From Actinophytocola xanthii (GTDB taxonomy: Bacteria > Actinomycetota > Actinomycetes > Mycobacteriales > Pseudonocardiaceae): a DNA stretch of 64,000 bases. Shown here piece after piece: positions 26,876 to 36,063 of this stretch. Within the stretch, counting starts at the first letter, position 1. Each line of letters starts with the position of its first letter. Location: NCBI RefSeq assembly GCF_001921205.1, contig NZ_MSIE01000029.1, forward strand, positions 1 to 64,000, given 5' to 3'. The notes under the pieces are model-generated. The model saw only the letters and a list, made by a program, of their open reading frames with translations. It did not search any database and was not told the DNA's origin. Position numbers and translations under genes: made by a program.

Positions 26876-27993
26876 GACACCGGCACCGCCAGCCGGTAGC
26901 CGCGCTTGACCACTGTCTGCACCAGGGCCGTCGAGCCGAGCGCCGAACGCAGGCGACCGACCGCGGTCTCCACCGCGTGCTCGTCCACAGCGTCCTCGCG
27001 CCCGGAGTGCCGGCGCAGGACCGCACCGAGCACCGGTCGCGGCAGCGTCGCACCGGGACTCGCGGCCAGCGCGCGCAGAACGGCCATTGGCGCGGGTGGG
27101 ACCGGCCGCAGCTCGCCGTCCACCAGCGCCGCCTGACCCCGCAGCTCCAGCGTGGACGTTCCGGCGCGGACCCGGACCGCCCGTGCGGGCAGGGCCACCG
27201 CCAGCTCGCGCACCAGCGAGCCGATCCTGGCCCTGGCGGGTTGGACGACCGGTACGCCGACCCGGGTGAGCGGCCCGGCGGTGATTGGCCCGACGCAGGT
27301 CACCAACACCTTGCAGCGCAGCACGTCCACCAGCTCGGCCAGCCGCTCGCGGCGCTCGGCGGCGCGCAGCACGCTGGCCGCGGCCGGTGCGCTGGTGAAC
27401 GTGAGCGCGTCGACCTGACCGGCGAGCACCGCGTCCAGCAGCCGGTCCAGCGGAGCCGGGTCGGCCGGTGCCGTCCACCGGTAGACCGGGATCTCCAGCA
27501 CGTCGGCGCCGGCACCGCGGAGCGCGTCGACGAAGTCGGGCAGCGGCTCACCGTGCAACTGGACCGCGATCCTGCGGCCGGAGACCCCCGTCGCCAGCAG
27601 GTGGTCGAGCACCTCCGCGCTCGACTCCGACTCCGGCGCCCACCGCTCGACCAGGCCGGCCGCCCGAACGGCACCCTTCGCCTTGGGACCGCGGGTGAGC
27701 ACCGTGGCCGCCTCCAGCGCCGCGTGCAGGTCCTCGCCCAGCCCCCAGCCCTCGGCCGCCTCGACCCAGCCGCGGAACCCGATCCCGGTCGTCGCGACCA
27801 CGATGTCCGGTGGCTCGGTCAGCAGGCTCCTGGTCGCGGTGAGCAGTTCCGTGTCGTCGGCCAGCGGCACGATCCGGATGGCCGGCCCGTACAGCACCGT
27901 CGCCCCCCGGCGTTCGAGCAACGCACCCAGCTCGTCGGCCCGACGAGCCGCGGTGACGCCGATCGTGTACCCGGCCAGTGGCGGAGGGCTCAC
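26872..27993 (-). CDS. nasE: NnaR-like uroporphyrinogen-III synthase/winged-helix fusion
   Basis: A 373-residue fusion. Residues about 1-255 form a uroporphyrinogen-III synthase (HemD) domain (GVTAARRADELGALL, FTSAPAAASVL). Residues about 275-373 form an OmpR/PhoB-type winged helix ending VQTVVKRGYRLAVPV. This architecture is that of NnaR (Rv0260c-type), a coactivator of nitrate-assimilation genes with GlnR in Streptomyces and mycobacteria. It may therefore both feed siroheme synthesis and act as a regulator of its own operon. The GTG at 27993 overlaps the nasD stop (GTGA). Confidence 0.9.
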   Translation of the reverse strand: MSPPPLAGYTIGVTAARRADELGALLERRGATVLYGPAIRIVPLADDTELLTATRSLLTEPPDIVVATTGIGFRGWVEAAEGWGLGEDLHAALEAATVLTRGPKAKGAVRAAGLVERWAPESESSAEVLDHLLATGVSGRRIAVQLHGEPLPDFVDALRGAGADVLEIPVYRWTAPADPAPLDRLLDAVLAGQVDALTFTSAPAAASVLRAAERRERLAELVDVLRCKVLVTCVGPITAGPLTRVGVPVVQPARARIGSLVRELAVALPARAVRVRAGTSTLELRGQAALVDGELRPVPPAPMAVLRALAASPGATLPRPVLGAVLRRHSGREDAVDEHAVETAVGRLRSALGSTALVQTVVKRGYRLAVPVS

Positions 27994-28319
27994 CGGGCCT
28001 CCACGACGACGCGGCCCGACTCGACGCGGACCGGGTAGACCGGGACGGAGACGGCCGGGTCCTCGACGCACTCGCCGGTGCGCAGCGCGAAGTGCTGCTT
28101 GTGCATGGGCGAGGCGACGACCGGTACCCCGCGCAGGTCGCCCACGATGCCGCGGGACAGCACGGCGGCGCGGCTGAACGGGTCGATGTTGGACAGCGCG
28201 AACAGCTCGCCGCTGCCCGTGCGGAACACAGCGACCTGCTCCCCGCTCGGCAGCAGGGCGGCCGCCCCGCGGTCGGGTATCAGATCAGCCAACGCGCATA
28301 CGGTCGTCGCCTCGGTCAT
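27990..28319 (-). CDS. nasD: Nitrite reductase small subunit NirD
   Basis: A 109-residue NirD, the Rieske-fold small subunit of cytoplasmic NADH-nitrite reductase. It has the fold's HKQHFALRTGECVEDP segment, but the Rieske Cys/His cluster ligands are degenerate, as in other NirD proteins. The ATG overlaps the nirB stop (ATGA) and the GTG of the following gene overlaps its stop. It works with the large subunit to reduce nitrite to ammonium. Confidence 0.92.
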   Translation of the reverse strand: MTEATTVCALADLIPDRGAAALLPSGEQVAVFRTGSGELFALSNIDPFSRAAVLSRGIVGDLRGVPVVASPMHKQHFALRTGECVEDPAVSVPVYPVRVESGRVVVEAR

Positions 28320-30796
28320 CGGCCCACCACCTCCGGTACTCCCAACAGGACCGGCACCCGCTGTCCCCGCTCCTCACGGAAGGAGACAGTCGGGTCCGGC
28401 GTGCCCGGTGCGTTGACGAACGACGTGAACCTGGCGAGCTTCTCCTGGTCCTCCAGCACCCCTCGCCACTCGTCGGCGTAGGAGGCGACGTGCCTGGCCA
28501 TCGCCGCCTCGAGGTCCGCGCAGATGCCGAGGCTGTCCTCCACGACGACCTCGCGCAGGTGGTCCAGCCCGCCCTCCATCGCCTCCAGCCAGGCGGCCGT
28601 GCGCTGCAGCCGGTCGGCGGTGCGCACGTAGAACATCAGGAAGCGGTCGATCAGCCGGACCAGCGTCTCGGAGTCCACATCGGACACCAGTAGCTGGGCG
28701 TGGCGCGGGGTGAACCCGCCGTTGCCGCCCACGTAGAGGTTCCAGCCGTGCTCGGTGGCGATCACGCCGAAGTCCTTGCTGCGTGCCTCCGCACACTCCC
28801 GGGCGCAGCCGGACACCCCGGCCTTGAGCTTGTGCGGCGAGCGCAGTCCGCGGTACCGCAGCTCCAGCTCGATCGCCATCCGCACCGAGTCCTGCACGCC
28901 GTAGCGGCACCAGGTGCTGCCCACACACGACTTGACCGTGCGCAGCGCCTTGCCGTAGGCGTGGCCGGACTCGAAGCCCGCGTCGACCAGCCGGCGCCAG
29001 ATCGCCGGCAGCGCCTCCACCGTCGCGCCGAACAGGTCGATCCGCTGGCCGCCGGTGATCTTCGTGTACAGGTTGTAGTCCCTGGCCACCTCGGCGATCA
29101 CCATCAGCTTCTCCGGGGTGATCTCGCCGCCGGGGATGCGCGGCACGACCGAGTAGGTGCCGTTGCGCTGGATGTTGGCCAGGAAGTGGTCGTTGGTGTC
29201 CTGCAGGGCCGCCCGCTCGCCGTCGAGCACGTGCCCACCGCCGAGCGAGGCGAGCATCGAGGCGACAGCGGGCTTGCAGATGTCGCATCCGCGGCCGGTG
29301 CCGTAGCGGGTGACCAGCTCGCTGAACGTGGCCACCCCGGTCGAGCGGACGATCTCGAACAGCTCGACCCGGCTCTGGGTGAAGTGCTCGCACAGCGCCG
29401 TCGACTGCTCGACGCCGGCCTCGGTGAGCAGCTGGCGCAGCATCGGCACACACGACCCGCAGCCGGTCCCCGCCTTCGTGCACGCCTTGAGCGCCGGCAC
29501 GTCCGCGCAGCCCTGGGCGATCGCGCCGTCGACGGCGGCTCTGGTCACCGCGTGGCAGGAGCAGACCTGCGCGTCCGCGGGCAGCGCGCCGGCGGAGACC
29601 GCACCCGAGAGCAGCCCGACCGGGTCCCCCGGCACCGGCCGGCCGACCAGCGGGCGCAGCGCGGCGTAGGCCGAGGCGTCGCCGACCAGCACGCCGCCGA
29701 GCAGCGTCGCGGCGTCGTCGGAGAGCACGAGCTTCTTGTAGGAACCGGCGACCGCGTCGTTGACCACGACCTCGAGCGCGCCCTCCGCGCGAGCATGCGC
29801 GTCGCCGAAGCTCGCCACGTCCACGCCGAGCAGCTTGAGCTTGGTGGAGGTGTCGGCCTCGGCGAAGGTCGCCGAGCCGCCGAGCAGCCGGTCGGCCACC
29901 ACCTCGGCCATCGCGTAGCCGGGTGCGACCAGGCCGTAGACCCGCCCCTCGACGCAGGCGCACTCGCCGACGGCCCAGACCGCCGGGTCCGAGGTCCGGC
30001 AGGTGGCGTCCACCGCGACCCCACCGCGCTCGCCCCGGGCCAGGCCGGCCTCGACGGCCAGCGAGTCCCGCGGCCGGACCCCGGCGGCGAACACGACGAG
30101 GTCGACGTCCAGCTCGGTTCCGTTGCCCAGCTTGGCGATCAGCCGCTCGCCGTCCTGCTCCACGGCCTGCGTTCCGGTGCCGGCGTGCACGGTCACGTCC
30201 AGGCTGGTGACCAGCCGGCGCAGCAACGCACCGCCGCCCTCGTCGACCTGCAGCGGCATCAGCCACGGTGCGAGCTCCACGACGTGCGGCGAAAGCCCCA
30301 TGTCCCGCAACGCCTTCGCGGCCTCGAGGCCGAGCAACCCGCCACCGACGACCAGCGCGGCCCGGCGGCCGACCCGGAGCCGGCCCGCCGCCTCGCGGAT
30401 CCGGTCGAGGTCGTCGATCGTGCGGTAGACGTGGCAGCCGGGCAGGTCGTGCCCGGGGATCGGCGGGACGAACGGGTAGGAGCCGGTGGCCAGCGCCAGC
30501 GCGTCGTAGCCGCGAACCAGCCCGCTGCGCGAGGTGACCGTTCGGGCGTTCCGGTCGATCGCGACCACCGGATCGCCGAGGCGCACCGTGACCTCGGAGT
30601 CGTGATCGGCCAGCCGCAGCCGCGCCTCGTCCCAGGTGTCGACATAGGACGTGAGCGCGACCCGATCGTAGGCGGGGCGAGCCTCCTCGCCGAACACCTC
30701 GACCTGCCACCGCCCAGCGCCGTCCCGTTCGCGCACCGCGCTGACCAGGCGGTGCCCGACCATCCCGTTGCCGACGACGACGAGCCTCTGCGCCAT
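28316..30796 (-). CDS. nasB: NADH-nitrite reductase large subunit NirB
   Basis: An 826-residue NirB. The N-terminal FAD/NAD module starts VVVGNGMVGHR. A BFD-type [2Fe-2S] segment follows (VCSCHAVTRAAV, CTKAGTGCGSC). The C-terminal half is the siroheme/4Fe-4S nitrite reductase with CVGSTWC and GCARECAEA (Cx5C and Cx3C). The ATG at 30796 is chosen over earlier Met codons because it starts the FAD motif and has a GGAGCGG-like site upstream. A four-part GlnR box lies 45-82 bases upstream. It reduces nitrite to ammonium in the cytosol. Confidence 0.95.
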   Translation of the reverse strand: MAQRLVVVGNGMVGHRLVSAVRERDGAGRWQVEVFGEEARPAYDRVALTSYVDTWDEARLRLADHDSEVTVRLGDPVVAIDRNARTVTSRSGLVRGYDALALATGSYPFVPPIPGHDLPGCHVYRTIDDLDRIREAAGRLRVGRRAALVVGGGLLGLEAAKALRDMGLSPHVVELAPWLMPLQVDEGGGALLRRLVTSLDVTVHAGTGTQAVEQDGERLIAKLGNGTELDVDLVVFAAGVRPRDSLAVEAGLARGERGGVAVDATCRTSDPAVWAVGECACVEGRVYGLVAPGYAMAEVVADRLLGGSATFAEADTSTKLKLLGVDVASFGDAHARAEGALEVVVNDAVAGSYKKLVLSDDAATLLGGVLVGDASAYAALRPLVGRPVPGDPVGLLSGAVSAGALPADAQVCSCHAVTRAAVDGAIAQGCADVPALKACTKAGTGCGSCVPMLRQLLTEAGVEQSTALCEHFTQSRVELFEIVRSTGVATFSELVTRYGTGRGCDICKPAVASMLASLGGGHVLDGERAALQDTNDHFLANIQRNGTYSVVPRIPGGEITPEKLMVIAEVARDYNLYTKITGGQRIDLFGATVEALPAIWRRLVDAGFESGHAYGKALRTVKSCVGSTWCRYGVQDSVRMAIELELRYRGLRSPHKLKAGVSGCARECAEARSKDFGVIATEHGWNLYVGGNGGFTPRHAQLLVSDVDSETLVRLIDRFLMFYVRTADRLQRTAAWLEAMEGGLDHLREVVVEDSLGICADLEAAMARHVASYADEWRGVLEDQEKLARFTSFVNAPGTPDPTVSFREERGQRVPVLLGVPEVVGR

Positions 30797-30840
30797 GCCC
30801 ACCCGCTCCCTCCGAGTCAGTCCCATGGTCTGCGGCGGCC

Positions 30841-30878
30841 GTGTCACCACCGCGTCGATGCCGTTTCCCGCGCGTTAC
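30841..30878 (-). promoter_or_regulatory. GlnR box upstream of nasB (nirB)
   Basis: On the minus strand this reads GTAAC-n6-GAAAC-n6-GACGC-n6-GACAC. The first pair matches the actinobacterial GlnR consensus gTnAc-n6-GaAAc exactly, and the second pair matches partially, with the correct 11-base periodicity throughout. It sits 45 bases upstream of the nasB start. GlnR activates nitrogen assimilation under nitrogen limitation in actinomycetes. Binding is predicted, not shown. Confidence 0.75.
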
Positions 30879-30913
30879 GGATCACTCACGCCGCTGGTCA
30901 GCGCCGTGTCGGG

Positions 30914-32452
30914 TCACACGCCGACCCCGGCCAGGCTCGGCACCCGCGCGACGGCGAAGGTGCGGCGCAGGTAGCAGAACCAGGTGAGGAACGCGAAGAC
31001 CACGTAGCCGGCCAGGAACACCCACAGCGCGCTGGTGGACCAGTCGGCGTTGGCCGCGGCGACGGCGGCCTTCCGCTCGGGTGTGGTCGCCGCGTTCACC
31101 GCGGCCGTGACCGAGAGACTGGCCTCGCGGAACATCACCTGGATCAGGAACCCGCCGAACGCCCCGATCGCCCCCGCGATGCCGATCACAGCTGCGGCCT
31201 GGCGCTTGAACCGCAGGGCGGTGTCCGCCCGGTCCAGCCCGCCGGCCGCGGCCTCCCGCCGCCCCAGCTCGCCGAAGATCACTGGGATCATCCGGTACGT
31301 GGAGCCGTTGCCGGCCCCCGAGAGCAGGAAGATGACCATGTACGAGCCGAAGAACAGCTCGAAGCTGTGCACGTTCACGCCGACGATCGCGAGCGCGGTG
31401 CACACGATCATGCCGAGGAAGCAGCCCAGCGTCACCCGGGCGCCACCGATCCGGTCGGAGAGCCAGCCACCGAAGGGCCGGGAGACCGAGCCGACCAGCG
31501 CGCCGAGGAAGCCGAGCCCTGCCAGGTAGGTGGCGATGAACGGGTTCGCAGCCAGGAACTCCGGGAAGGTGTTCTTGATGACCAGGGGCAGCGCGAACGA
31601 GTAGCCGATGAACGAGCCGAACGTGCCGATGTAGAGCACCGACATCACCCAGGTCTGCCCGTGCCGCAGGGCGGTCAGGTAGGAGCGGGCGTCCGAGCGC
31701 GCCTGGGTGAGGCTGTCCATGAACAACCAGGCACACAGGGCGGCGGCGACGATGAACGGCATCCAGATCAGCCCGGCGTAGGCGAGGTGCACCTCGTGCT
31801 CGGGCAGCCGTGCCGCCGCGGCGGGCACACCGATCACCACCACCAGCGGCACCACAAGCTGCACGACGGCGACGCCCAGATTGCCGCCGGCCGCGTTCAG
31901 CCCGAGCGCGAGCCCCTTGCGCCGCTCCGGGTAGAAGAAGGAGATGTTGGCCATCGAGGAGGAGAAGTTCCCCCCGCCGACACCGGCTGTCGCCGCGCAG
32001 ACCACCAGCACCCAGAACTGGGTGTCATGTGCCTGCCCGGCCAGCCACCCGCTGGGCACCACCACGGCGAGCAACGTCGCGGGCAGCAGCAGCAGGCTCG
32101 CGCTGATCACTGTCCAGAACCGACCGCCGAAGCGGGGGACGGCGAAGGTGTAGGGGATGCGCAGCGCCGAGCCGACCAGGTTGGGTACGGCGGTCAGCCA
32201 GAACATCTCGGCGAGGGACATCGGGAGACCGGCGTTGGCCAGGTTGATCACGACGACCGACCAGAGCACCCAGATAGCGAACCCGAGGTGCTCGGCGAAG
32301 ATCGAGAAGATCAGGTTGCGCCGGGCGATGTGCCGGCCGGTGGACTGCCAGAACCCCTCGTCGTCGGGGTCCCAATCGTCAATCCACCTGCCGCGCCGAG
32401 CTCCCCGCGCGAAGCGCGGGGACGAGGTGCGTGGTTCGACGGCGACGGTCAA
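30914..32452 (-). CDS. nasK: Nitrate/nitrite transporter (NarK/NasA MFS)
   Basis: A 512-residue major-facilitator transporter of the nitrate/nitrite porter family with about 12 hydrophobic segments. The nitrate signature region is GGGNFSSSMANISFFYP and a second one is GAGNGSTYRMIP. An N-terminal extension of about 45 residues is Arg/Pro-rich and cytoplasmic. The start is TTG at 32452: AGGAGG lies 5 bases upstream, and no ATG or GTG fits better. A perfect 8-base hairpin lies inside codons 11-17. It is the third gene of the operon, with 104 bases after nasC. Confidence 0.9.
   Translation of the reverse strand: MTVAVEPRTSSPRFARGARRGRWIDDWDPDDEGFWQSTGRHIARRNLIFSIFAEHLGFAIWVLWSVVVINLANAGLPMSLAEMFWLTAVPNLVGSALRIPYTFAVPRFGGRFWTVISASLLLLPATLLAVVVPSGWLAGQAHDTQFWVLVVCAATAGVGGGNFSSSMANISFFYPERRKGLALGLNAAGGNLGVAVVQLVVPLVVVIGVPAAAARLPEHEVHLAYAGLIWMPFIVAAALCAWLFMDSLTQARSDARSYLTALRHGQTWVMSVLYIGTFGSFIGYSFALPLVIKNTFPEFLAANPFIATYLAGLGFLGALVGSVSRPFGGWLSDRIGGARVTLGCFLGMIVCTALAIVGVNVHSFELFFGSYMVIFLLSGAGNGSTYRMIPVIFGELGRREAAAGGLDRADTALRFKRQAAAVIGIAGAIGAFGGFLIQVMFREASLSVTAAVNAATTPERKAAVAAANADWSTSALWVFLAGYVVFAFLTWFCYLRRTFAVARVPSLAGVGV
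32403..32421 (-). repeat. Hairpin inside the 5' end of nasK
   Basis: A perfect inverted repeat, CCCCGCGC-GAA-GCGCGGGG, with an 8-base stem and a 3-base loop, lies 31-49 bases into the nasK coding sequence. In mRNA it could slow early elongation or initiation. It also coincides with the Arg/Ser-rich N-terminal codons, so it may only reflect codon choice. Confidence 0.35.
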
Positions 32453-32476
32453 CTGCGCCTCCTAGATCGATGGTGA

Positions 32477-32558
32477 CTGTGTTTGATGGTTCGCTTCGCT
32501 CGGGCGCTGACTCGCCGTCTTCCCTCCTCACGGCTGTGTCTGATGGTCGCTCCCGCTC
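32477..32558. repeat. Imperfect direct repeat between nasC and nasK
   Basis: Two related copies of about 25 bases, ctgtgtttgatggttcgctt (32477-32496, continuing to 32501) and ctgtgtctgatggtcgctcc (32534-32553, continuing to 32558), lie in the intergenic region with a 32-base spacer. The second copy reaches into the last 2 codons of nasC. No family is recognised. It may be regulatory or a decayed element. Confidence 0.4.
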
Positions 32559-33984
32559 ACGTGGTCGCCAGCCAGTCCGCGATGGTTCGGACGGCGTCGC
32601 GGCAGCCGCCGCAGCCGGTGGTGGCTCGGGTGGCGGTGGCGAGGTCGGCCGGGGAGCGGGCGCCGGCGCGCCAGGCCGAGACGAGCTGGCGTTTGGTGAC
32701 CGTGTTGCAGCGGCAGACCGTCGCCGAGGCGGGCAGGTCCACCGGGCTCGCCGGAGGGGCGGTCGCGGCGTGGCCGAGCAGCAGCGCGAGGCGGTCGGCG
32801 GGGGCGGGTGTGCCCCGGTCGAACAGCTGGGTGATCGCCGCGGCCGCGTCCGGGACGCCGAGCACGATGGCGCCGGTGACCCGGTCCTCGCGCAGGACGA
32901 GCTTGGCGTAGCGGCCGCGGGTGGCGTCCTGCAGGCACAGGACCTCGGCGTCGGCGCTGTCCACCTCGGTGTGCACCTCGCCGAGCGCTGCCAGGTCGAC
33001 GTCCCTGGCCTTGAGGCGGGTGACCACGGGCGTGCCCCGGTAGCGGGCGGCGGGGTTCGCGCCGGTGAGCAGGTCGGCCAGCACCGCTGCCTGCTCCCAG
33101 GCGGGCTGGACCAGACCCGAGACCGTGCCGGGGTGGCGGGCGCAGTCGCCGATCGCGTGCACCCGCGGGTCGCTGGTGCACAGCGCGTCGTTGACCAGCA
33201 CGCCGCCGTCGGTGGCGAGGCCGGCCGCCTCGGCGAGGTCGCTCGCCGGGCGGACCCCGGCGGAGACGACGACGAGGTCGGCGGCGACGTAGGTGCCGTC
33301 GGCCAGCTTCAGCCCGTCGCCGGGCAGGTAGCGGGCGGCGGTCACGCCGAGCCTGGTCTCGATGCCCAGGGTGGCGAGCTTGGCGGCGAGCACGCGACCG
33401 GCGGCCGGGTCGAGCTGGCGTTCCATCAGGTGGCCCACCGGGTGCACGACCGTGACCAGGTTGCCGCGGTGGGCGAGGCCGCGTGCGGCCTCCAGGCCGA
33501 GCAGTCCCCCGCCGAGTACGGCGACCGGCGCGCCGGGGCGGGCCGCGTCGACGATGCGGGTGCAGTCGTCGAGGGTGCGGAACGCCACCGCCCCCGGCGC
33601 CAGGCCCTCCTCGGTGACCAGCCCCTCGACCGGCGGCAGCCACGGACGGCTGCCGGTGGCCAGCACCAGAACGTCGTAGTCCACAGTAGAGCCGTCGGAG
33701 AGCGTCACCGTCCTCGCGGAACGGTCCACGCCGGTGACGGCGGTGCCGGCCCGGAGGTCGACCCGGTGCTCATCGGCCCAGCCCTCGTCCTGCAGCAGCA
33801 CCGACTCCGGGCGCAGCGAGCCGCCGAGCACGGCGGAGAGCAGTACCCGGTTGTAGGCGGCGTGGCGCTCGGCGCCGACCACGGTCAGCGCCACCCGCTC
33901 GCCGGCCGGGTCCCGGCGGCGGATCTCCTCGGCCAGGCGGGCCCCGGCCATGCCATATCCGGCAACGACGACACGACGAGGCAT
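32557..33984 (-). CDS. nasC: Nitrate reductase electron-transfer flavoprotein
   Basis: A 475-residue NAD(P)H-dependent flavoprotein like the electron-transfer subunit of assimilatory nitrate reductase. FAD motif VVVAGYGMAGARL is at the N-terminus and a NAD motif VLGGGLLGLEAARGL near residue 160. A C-terminal BFD-like [2Fe-2S] domain has VCRCNTVTKRQL and TTGCGGC. The ATG shares one base with the nasA stop (TGATG), so it is coupled to nasA. It passes electrons to the molybdenum subunit. The gene letter follows the nasACKBDEF order of Amycolatopsis. Confidence 0.9.
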   Translation of the reverse strand: MPRRVVVAGYGMAGARLAEEIRRRDPAGERVALTVVGAERHAAYNRVLLSAVLGGSLRPESVLLQDEGWADEHRVDLRAGTAVTGVDRSARTVTLSDGSTVDYDVLVLATGSRPWLPPVEGLVTEEGLAPGAVAFRTLDDCTRIVDAARPGAPVAVLGGGLLGLEAARGLAHRGNLVTVVHPVGHLMERQLDPAAGRVLAAKLATLGIETRLGVTAARYLPGDGLKLADGTYVAADLVVVSAGVRPASDLAEAAGLATDGGVLVNDALCTSDPRVHAIGDCARHPGTVSGLVQPAWEQAAVLADLLTGANPAARYRGTPVVTRLKARDVDLAALGEVHTEVDSADAEVLCLQDATRGRYAKLVLREDRVTGAIVLGVPDAAAAITQLFDRGTPAPADRLALLLGHAATAPPASPVDLPASATVCRCNTVTKRQLVSAWRAGARSPADLATATRATTGCGGCRDAVRTIADWLATT

Positions 33985-36017
33985 CAGCTCTCCACAGTGG
34001 ATAGTCGACCGGCGCAGACCTTGAACTCCGGCATCCGGCTCACCGGGTCCAGTGCGGGGTTGGTGAGCAGGTTCGCCCGCCCCGCACCGGGAAAGTGGAA
34101 CGGCAGGAACAGCAGGTCCGGGCGCATCGAGGCCACCGCGCGGACCCTGGCCACCGTGGACCCGCGACGCGAGGTGACCCGCGCCAGGTCACCGTCGGCG
34201 AGCCCGGCCCTGGCGGCGGTGTCCGGGTGCACCTCGACGAACACCTCCGGCGCGGCCGCCACCAGCTCCTCGACCAGCCGGGTCTGCGCGCCGGACTGGT
34301 AGTGCGCGAGCACCCGCCCGGTGGTGACCTGCAGGGGGAACTCGGCGTCCGGCAGCTCGGCCGGTCCGCCGTGGTCGACCGGGACGAACCGGGCCAGCCC
34401 GTCCGGGTGGGCGAACCGGTCGAGGAAGGCCCGCGGGGTGCCCGGGTCGTCGGTGGACACGACCGGCCAGTGCAGGGCCTCCCCCGCGCGCAGGCGGTCG
34501 TAGGTCACGCCCGAGTAGTCGGCCGGCCCGCCGGCGGAGGCGCGGCGCAGCTCGGTGAAGACCTCCTCGGCCACCGTCGGGAAGCGCTGGGGCGGCTGCC
34601 CCAGCCGAACGGCCAACCCGTGCAGCACGTCGAGGTCGGTACGCACCCCCGATGGCGGGTCGACGGCCCGGCGGCGCAGCAGGATCCGACCCTCGAGGTT
34701 GGTCAACGTGCCGTCCTCCTCCGCCCACTGGGCGACCGGCAGCACCACGTCGGCCTGCCGCGCGGTCTCCGATGCCACGACGTCGGTGACCACGAGCAGG
34801 TCCAGCGCGGCGAGCCGGGAGGCGACGTGCGCGGAGCGCGGCGCGGACACCAGGAGGTTGGACCCGAAGACCAGCAGGGCCTTGGTCGCCGAGCCGAGCG
34901 AGTCGAGCAGCTCCACCGCCGACGGGCCGGGCCCCGGCAGCGACTCCGGGTCCACGCCCCACACCGCGGCGACGTGCTTCCGGGCGGCCGGGTCGTCGAT
35001 GCGCCGGTAGCCCGGGAGCTGGTCGGCCTTCTGCCCGTGCTCGCGCCCGCCCTGACCGTTGCCCTGTCCGGTCAGGCAGCCGAAGCCGGATCCGGGGCGG
35101 CCGGGTAGCCCGAGGGCCAGGGCCAGGTTGATCCAGCCGCTCACCGTGTCGGTGCCGCGGGCGTGCTGCTCGGTGCCCCGGGCGGTGAGCACGTAGGCCC
35201 CGTCGGCCTCGGCGAGCAGCGCCGCGGCCCGGCGCTGGTCGGCCGCGGCCACCCCGGTGACCCGTTCCGCGCGCTCCGGCCACCAGGCCGCGGCGACCCG
35301 CCAGGCATCGTCGAACCCGGTCGTCCGCTCGGCGAGGTACTCCTTGTCGAGGTGGCCGTCGGCGACCACGGCGTGCAGGATGCCGAGCGCGAGCGCGAGG
35401 TCGGTGCCCGGCGCCGGGCGGAGGTGGAGGGTGGCCGCCTCGGCGGTCGGCGTGCGCCGCGGGTCGACCACGACCAGCTCGGCGTCCGTCAGGTGCTGCA
35501 TGAACGGCGGCATGGTCTCGGCCGGGTTCGCGCCGGCCAGCAGGACCGCGCCGGCTCCGGCGAGGTCGGTCACCGGGAACGGCAGGCCCCGGTCCATCCC
35601 GAACGCGCGGATGCCCGCGGCGGCGGCCGAGGACATGCAGAACCGGCCGTTGTAGTCGATCCGCGAGGTGCCGAGGGCGACCCGGGCGAACTTGCCGAGC
35701 AGGTAGGCCTTCTCGTTGGTGAGGCCACCCCCGCCGAACACCGCGACCGAGTCCGGCCCGTGCTCGGCCCGTAGCGCACGCAGCCGCGCCGCGACCAGAT
35801 CCAGCGCGTCCTCCCAGGTGGACGGACGCAGCTCGCCGTCCCGGCGCACCAGGGGGACGGTCAGCCGCCCGGGCGAGTCGAGCACGGCGGCGGAGGTCCA
35901 TCCCTTCTGGCACAGGCCGCCCCGGTTGGTGGGAAACTCCCGGGGAGCGACGGTGCCCGCGCTCACCCGCATCCCGCACTGGAGGGCGCAGTACGGGCAG
36001 TGCGTGTCGACCGGCAT
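33984..36017 (-). CDS. nasA: Assimilatory nitrate reductase catalytic subunit
   Basis: A 677-residue molybdopterin oxidoreductase. The N-terminal 4Fe-4S ligands are CPYCALQCGM followed by a cysteine in GGLCQKGW, and the molybdopterin domains cover most of the length (GGGGLTNEKAYLLGKFAR, GRFCMSSAA). The C-terminal dinucleotide-binding domain begins near residue 555. No Fe-S domain is fused at the end; its job is done by the next gene. The ATG at 36017 starts the iron-sulfur motif and agrees with family length. It heads the seven-gene operon that carries nitrate to ammonium. Confidence 0.92.
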   Translation of the reverse strand: MPVDTHCPYCALQCGMRVSAGTVAPREFPTNRGGLCQKGWTSAAVLDSPGRLTVPLVRRDGELRPSTWEDALDLVAARLRALRAEHGPDSVAVFGGGGLTNEKAYLLGKFARVALGTSRIDYNGRFCMSSAAAAGIRAFGMDRGLPFPVTDLAGAGAVLLAGANPAETMPPFMQHLTDAELVVVDPRRTPTAEAATLHLRPAPGTDLALALGILHAVVADGHLDKEYLAERTTGFDDAWRVAAAWWPERAERVTGVAAADQRRAAALLAEADGAYVLTARGTEQHARGTDTVSGWINLALALGLPGRPGSGFGCLTGQGNGQGGREHGQKADQLPGYRRIDDPAARKHVAAVWGVDPESLPGPGPSAVELLDSLGSATKALLVFGSNLLVSAPRSAHVASRLAALDLLVVTDVVASETARQADVVLPVAQWAEEDGTLTNLEGRILLRRRAVDPPSGVRTDLDVLHGLAVRLGQPPQRFPTVAEEVFTELRRASAGGPADYSGVTYDRLRAGEALHWPVVSTDDPGTPRAFLDRFAHPDGLARFVPVDHGGPAELPDAEFPLQVTTGRVLAHYQSGAQTRLVEELVAAAPEVFVEVHPDTAARAGLADGDLARVTSRRGSTVARVRAVASMRPDLLFLPFHFPGAGRANLLTNPALDPVSRMPEFKVCAGRLSTVES

Positions 36018-36063
36018 GGGCACCGACGCTAGAGGAGCCCGTGTTACCGCGGGGTGCGGATGT

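Noticed and set aside
28374-30710. A 778-codon minus-strand frame inside nirB
   Set aside because: It is the out-of-frame shadow of the nirB coding sequence.
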